Source of the DNA: Microbacterium sp. Root553 | Lineage (GTDB): Bacteria > Actinomycetota > Actinomycetes > Actinomycetales > Microbacteriaceae | Reading direction: 5' to 3' | Assembly (NCBI RefSeq): GCF_001426995.1 | Contig: NZ_LMFY01000001.1 | Coordinates: forward strand, 756,709-820,708 | DNA length: 64,000 nucleotides | Shown: piece after piece, positions 60,984-64,000 of the stretch | How the letters are laid out: the number at the start of each line of letters is the position of its first letter | Numbering within the stretch: the stretch's first letter is position 1 | The notes under the pieces: generated by a model | Told to the model about the DNA's origin: nothing | Databases searched by the model: none | What the model saw: only the letters and a program-made list of their open reading frames with translations | Position numbers and translations under genes: made by a program

Positions 60984-62155
60984 GCGCGGTGCAGCGTCTC
61001 CGCGTGCTGGTCGTCGCGCCGGAGCGGCATCCGCTCCGCCAGCCGCACGCGGGCGGACTGGAGGCCGTCGTCTGGAACCGGGTGCGGTGGCTGCGCCGCC
61101 GAGGCCACGACGTCGAGCTGTGCGCCGCCGAGGGGTCGGACTTTTTGGGCAGCACGGCCGACTTCCTGCTGCCGAGTCCGCGCTGGGAGCGCGCAGGCGA
61201 CGTCTCCGACTCCGACAACCCGGTGGGACACCGCCGACGGATGACGGACGCGTTCGCGCGCGTGCAAAGACGGCTCGCCGATCCCCGCAGGCGCGTCGAC
61301 GTCGTCGACAACCACAGCCTGCACAGCGATCCCATCCTGTGGAGCCGCGATTCGGGCGTCCCGGTCGTGACGACCCTGCACACACCGCCCCTCCCCGAGA
61401 TGGTGAAGGCCGCCCGCTCGCTGCCGGGTTCGGCACCGCACCGGTTCCTGGCGGTCAGCCAGTACACGGCACGCGCGTGGTCCGCAGAGGGCGTCGATGC
61501 CTTCGTGTTCCCGAACGGCGTCGACAGCAGCCACTGGCGTCGGGGCCCGGGCGGCGACGGCTGGGTCTGGTTCGGACGCATCGTCCCCGAGAAGGCCCCG
61601 CATCTCGCGATCGAGGCCGCTCGTCGGGCCGGTGCACGGCTGCGGATCGCGGGCCGCATCGGCGACCCGGAGTACTTCGCACGCGAGGTGCAGCCCCGCC
61701 TCGGTGACGGCATCGAGTATCTCGGCGCGCTGCGACAGCCTGAGCTCTGCGAGCTGGTCGGCGCCTCGTCGGTCGCCCTGGTGACGCCCGTGTGGTCCGA
61801 GCCGTTCGGGCTCGTGATGGCCGAGGCCCTGATGACGGGCACTCCCGTCGTCGCCTTCGATTCGGGCGGTGCGAGCGAGGTTCTGGCGGGACTCCCGGGA
61901 TGCACGGTCGTCCCCGCCGCCGACGTGGACGCCCTGGCGCGGGCGGCCACCGCGCTCGCGCACGGCTCGCAGTCCGCGACGATCCGTGACCATGTGCGTG
62001 CCGGAGCCGCGGCCCGCCACTCGGTCGCTCGGCGGCACCGCGAGATCGAACGCGTGCTCGCGATGGCCGCCCAGGGCGTGGGCCGTGCGGACGAGCCGAT
62101 CGACACCGGCGAGGCGATCCGGACCGGCGACGTCGTCGAGGCGGTCGGCGCATGA
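60980..62155 (+). CDS. Glycosyltransferase family 4
   Basis: 391-aa GT-B enzyme of the GT4 family. N-terminal RVLVVAPERHPLRQPHAGGL and VVWNRVRWLRRRGHDVEL bind acceptor; VDVVDNHSLHSDPILW and RFLAVSQYTARAWSAEGV follow; donor domain WVWFGRIVPEKAPHLAIEAA and the E-x7-E motif in TPVWSEPFGLVMAEALMTGTPV are intact, predicting a retaining transferase. Overlaps both neighbours by 4 nt. Confidence 0.92.
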   Translation: MSAVQRLRVLVVAPERHPLRQPHAGGLEAVVWNRVRWLRRRGHDVELCAAEGSDFLGSTADFLLPSPRWERAGDVSDSDNPVGHRRRMTDAFARVQRRLADPRRRVDVVDNHSLHSDPILWSRDSGVPVVTTLHTPPLPEMVKAARSLPGSAPHRFLAVSQYTARAWSAEGVDAFVFPNGVDSSHWRRGPGGDGWVWFGRIVPEKAPHLAIEAARRAGARLRIAGRIGDPEYFAREVQPRLGDGIEYLGALRQPELCELVGASSVALVTPVWSEPFGLVMAEALMTGTPVVAFDSGGASEVLAGLPGCTVVPAADVDALARAATALAHGSQSATIRDHVRAGAAARHSVARRHREIERVLAMAAQGVGRADEPIDTGEAIRTGDVVEAVGA

Positions 62156-63168
62156 TCGGCTGGTACGTGCATCACCACGGGTGGGGTCATGTGACGCGGA
62201 TGCAGGCCATCCGCCCGCACCTCGTCGACGACGAGGTGACGGTCTTCTCGAGCCTGCCGCGCCCCGACGCCCTCGACGAGCGGACGACATGGGTGCGGCT
62301 GCCGTCGGATTCCGACCCCGTGACCGGGTCCGACGGAGTGCGCCGCGAGGCCCACGAGCTCGGAGATGTCACCGCGGGCGGTGCGCTGCACTGGGCACCG
62401 ATCGCCCACCCCGGCCATCAGCAGCGCCTGGCGATCATCGCCGAGTGGATCGCGCGCACCCCGGCGTCGGCGTTCGTGGTCGACGTCAGCGTCGAGGTCA
62501 CCGCCTTCGTCCGCCTCCTCGGCGTGCCTACGGTCGTCTTCGCGCAGCCGGGCGACCGCACCGATTCTCCGCATCGGCTCGGTTACGACGTCGCCGACCG
62601 GATCGTGGCGCCCTGGGCGGACGGCACGATCGATGCGCGGGAGCTCGCCGATCGCGACGAGCACGTGCGCCGTGTCGGGGCGATCTCGCGATACGACGGC
62701 CGCGCTCGCACGGGGGACCACGACGACGATGCTCGCCGCGTGCTCTTCCTCAGCCGCACCCTCGACCCCGCACGTCTCGCGGAGACCATCCGTCTGCTCA
62801 GCTCGCGCGGCTGGACCGTCGAGTCGGCCGGGGCCGGCGACGACGACCGCGTCGACGACGTGTGGCCGCTCCTGTGCCGGGCGACCGTCGTCGTGAGCGC
62901 GGCAGGTCAGAACGGCGTGGCCGACCTCGCGGCGGCGGGCGCACATGCGGTCGTGCTCGCCCAGGACCGCCCCTTCGGGGAGCAGGAGCACACCGGCCGC
63001 GTGCTGCAGGAGCAGGGCTACGCCTGCACGGGATGGGCGGACTCGTCGCCCGCCGAGGTGGTGGAGCTCGTCGAGCGGGCCGCCGGATCGACCCCCGACT
63101 GGGGCGGATGGGGCGTCACGGGTGCGGCGGCGCGGGCCGCCGCCGCGATCGAGGGGGCGGCGTCATGA
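62152..63168 (+). CDS. GT-B glycosyltransferase, MurG/UGT-like
   Basis: 338-aa protein starting MIGWYVHHHGWGHVTRMQAI, where the HHHGxGHxTR pattern resembles the Gly-rich acceptor loop of MurG-like and UGT enzymes. The C-terminal donor domain includes VLFLSRTLDP and VVVSAAGQNGVADLAAAGAH (AG..G..D..A.G motif) and VVLAQDRPFGEQEHTGRVL. No signal peptide. Start ATG overlaps the previous stop. Confidence 0.82.
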   Translation: MIGWYVHHHGWGHVTRMQAIRPHLVDDEVTVFSSLPRPDALDERTTWVRLPSDSDPVTGSDGVRREAHELGDVTAGGALHWAPIAHPGHQQRLAIIAEWIARTPASAFVVDVSVEVTAFVRLLGVPTVVFAQPGDRTDSPHRLGYDVADRIVAPWADGTIDARELADRDEHVRRVGAISRYDGRARTGDHDDDARRVLFLSRTLDPARLAETIRLLSSRGWTVESAGAGDDDRVDDVWPLLCRATVVVSAAGQNGVADLAAAGAHAVVLAQDRPFGEQEHTGRVLQEQGYACTGWADSSPAEVVELVERAAGSTPDWGGWGVTGAAARAAAAIEGAAS

Positions 63169-63989
63169 GCACACGGATCGGCGTGATCACCCCGGCATCC
63201 GAGAACCGTCTCGCGCACCTGCATCGCCAGCGCCGCTTCCTGCGCGAGGTGACGCCGCCGGAGCTCGAGGTCGTGCGCGTGGAGGCGTGGCTCGACCACG
63301 CCGAGCCTCCCGCCTTCGACGGCGCCGTACACGTCCACGTGCCTCCGGGATCCGACGGCATGCGCGTCGGCGCCGCACGCAATGCGGCCGCCGAGAGGGC
63401 GCTCGCGGAGGGCGTCGACCTGCTCGTCTTCCTCGACGTGGACTGCCTTCCGGGGCCCCGCATGCTCGAGCGCTACGTGGAGGCCTCGCGCACCCACCCC
63501 GACGGACTGCTCTGCGGACCCGTCACGTATCTCGAGAGCGTCCAGCGACCGTCATCCCCCGACGATCTCGCCTCGACCACGCGGCCGCATCCGGTGCGCC
63601 CGAGCCCCGCGGACGGCGTCGTCGAGACGGCGGCCGCTGCGGATTACGACCTCTTCTGGTCGCTGTCTTTCGCCCTCACCCCGACGACATGGCGACGACT
63701 GGGCGGGTTCGACGAGCGGTACCAGGGCTACGGCGCGGAGGACACCGACCTCGGCCGTCGGGCGCGGTCGCTCGGCATCCCGCTGCACTGGGTCGGCGGC
63801 GCTCATGCGTATCACCAGTGGCATCCGGCCGGCACGCCGCCGTGGCGCCATCTCGACGACATCCTCCGCAACGGGGCGCTGTTCGCCGACCGCTGGGGCG
63901 AGTGGCCGATGGGCGGCTGGATCGACGAGTTCGTGCGGGCCGGAGCCGTCGAGCCGCACGAGGGCGGCTACCGCCGCACGACAGTCTGA
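63165..63989 (+). CDS. Glycosyltransferase family 2
   Basis: 274-aa GT-A enzyme: RIGVITPASENRLAHLHRQR, then GAARNAAAERALAEGVDLLV, the DxD-type FLDVDCLPGP, and LGGFDERYQGYGAEDTDLGR with the ED catalytic motif. The C-terminal WHPAGTPPWRHLDDILRNGA closes the domain. Fourth gene of the plus-strand arm, overlapping the previous one; ends 11 bp before the window edge. Confidence 0.9.
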   Translation: MSTRIGVITPASENRLAHLHRQRRFLREVTPPELEVVRVEAWLDHAEPPAFDGAVHVHVPPGSDGMRVGAARNAAAERALAEGVDLLVFLDVDCLPGPRMLERYVEASRTHPDGLLCGPVTYLESVQRPSSPDDLASTTRPHPVRPSPADGVVETAAAADYDLFWSLSFALTPTTWRRLGGFDERYQGYGAEDTDLGRRARSLGIPLHWVGGAHAYHQWHPAGTPPWRHLDDILRNGALFADRWGEWPMGGWIDEFVRAGAVEPHEGGYRRTTV

Positions 63990-64000
63990 CGGAGAGCCCC

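Overview
The window is chromosomal DNA of high GC content from an actinobacterium. Gene content, the many genes read without a leader, and the overall style point to Microbacteriaceae, most likely Microbacterium. That is an inference; there is no rRNA or other marker gene to prove it. I see no phage, plasmid, IS transposase, CRISPR array, tRNA or rRNA.

Layout. 1-3.8 kb: stress and redox genes: nhaA (cut by the window edge), a 57-codon ORF, arsC, sodA, and a flavin reductase/7Fe ferredoxin pair under a SoxR-type promoter facing soxR. 3.8-13.9 kb: an Opp/Dpp-type ABC importer joined to a GH3 glycosidase, with a divergent TetR regulator and an M20 amidohydrolase; probably oligosaccharide uptake. 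14.0-24.3 kb: a nearly complete molybdenum cofactor locus (moaA, modCBA plus a molybdate-binding regulator, moeB-moeA-moaC-moaD, moaE-mog) ending in a membrane-anchored sulfite-oxidase-like molybdoenzyme. 24.5-38 kb: a small alarmone synthetase, an NTF2-like protein, a KimA-like K+ importer, a GNAT enzyme, an ArsB-like permease, and a full kdp locus (27-aa microprotein, kdpF, A, B, C, D, E). 38-44 kb: TspO, a TetR/hydrolase pair with clear operators, a deletion scar made of malG and lacI remnants, and an SDR/TetR pair. 44-49.3 kb: an iron-siderophore uptake operon with an IdeR/DtxR-like box. 49.3-56.6 kb: a dense repeat array, cspA, a FUSC transporter, a DNA glycosylase-like protein, deoD and a DUF3516-type helicase. 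56.6-64 kb: a divergent glycan locus of six glycosyltransferases and a WcbI-like enzyme.

The most unusual content lies between and inside genes. Two families of short inverted-repeat elements have conserved ends, unrelated interiors and nearly fixed length: six copies of 85-86 bp with 15-bp arms, and three copies of exactly 76 bp with arms related to GGATGGCTGACGG. One 76-bp copy sits in frame inside kdpB. A GAGCGAGCGGAGCGAG-type repeat occurs in two intergenic clusters and in frame inside the helicase. A 16-site array of an 18-bp motif in alternating orientation lies upstream of the siderophore operon.

Regulation: the KimA-like gene and the kdp operon share a promoter design that matches base for base in spacing: heptamers CGTAGGG/CGTGAGG every 11 bp, then 16 bp, a -10 hexamer, 8 bp and a GTG start. 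This suggests one potassium regulon, most simply under KdpE. A (CA)20 tract just before the kdpC ribosome binding site could make KdpC expression variable.
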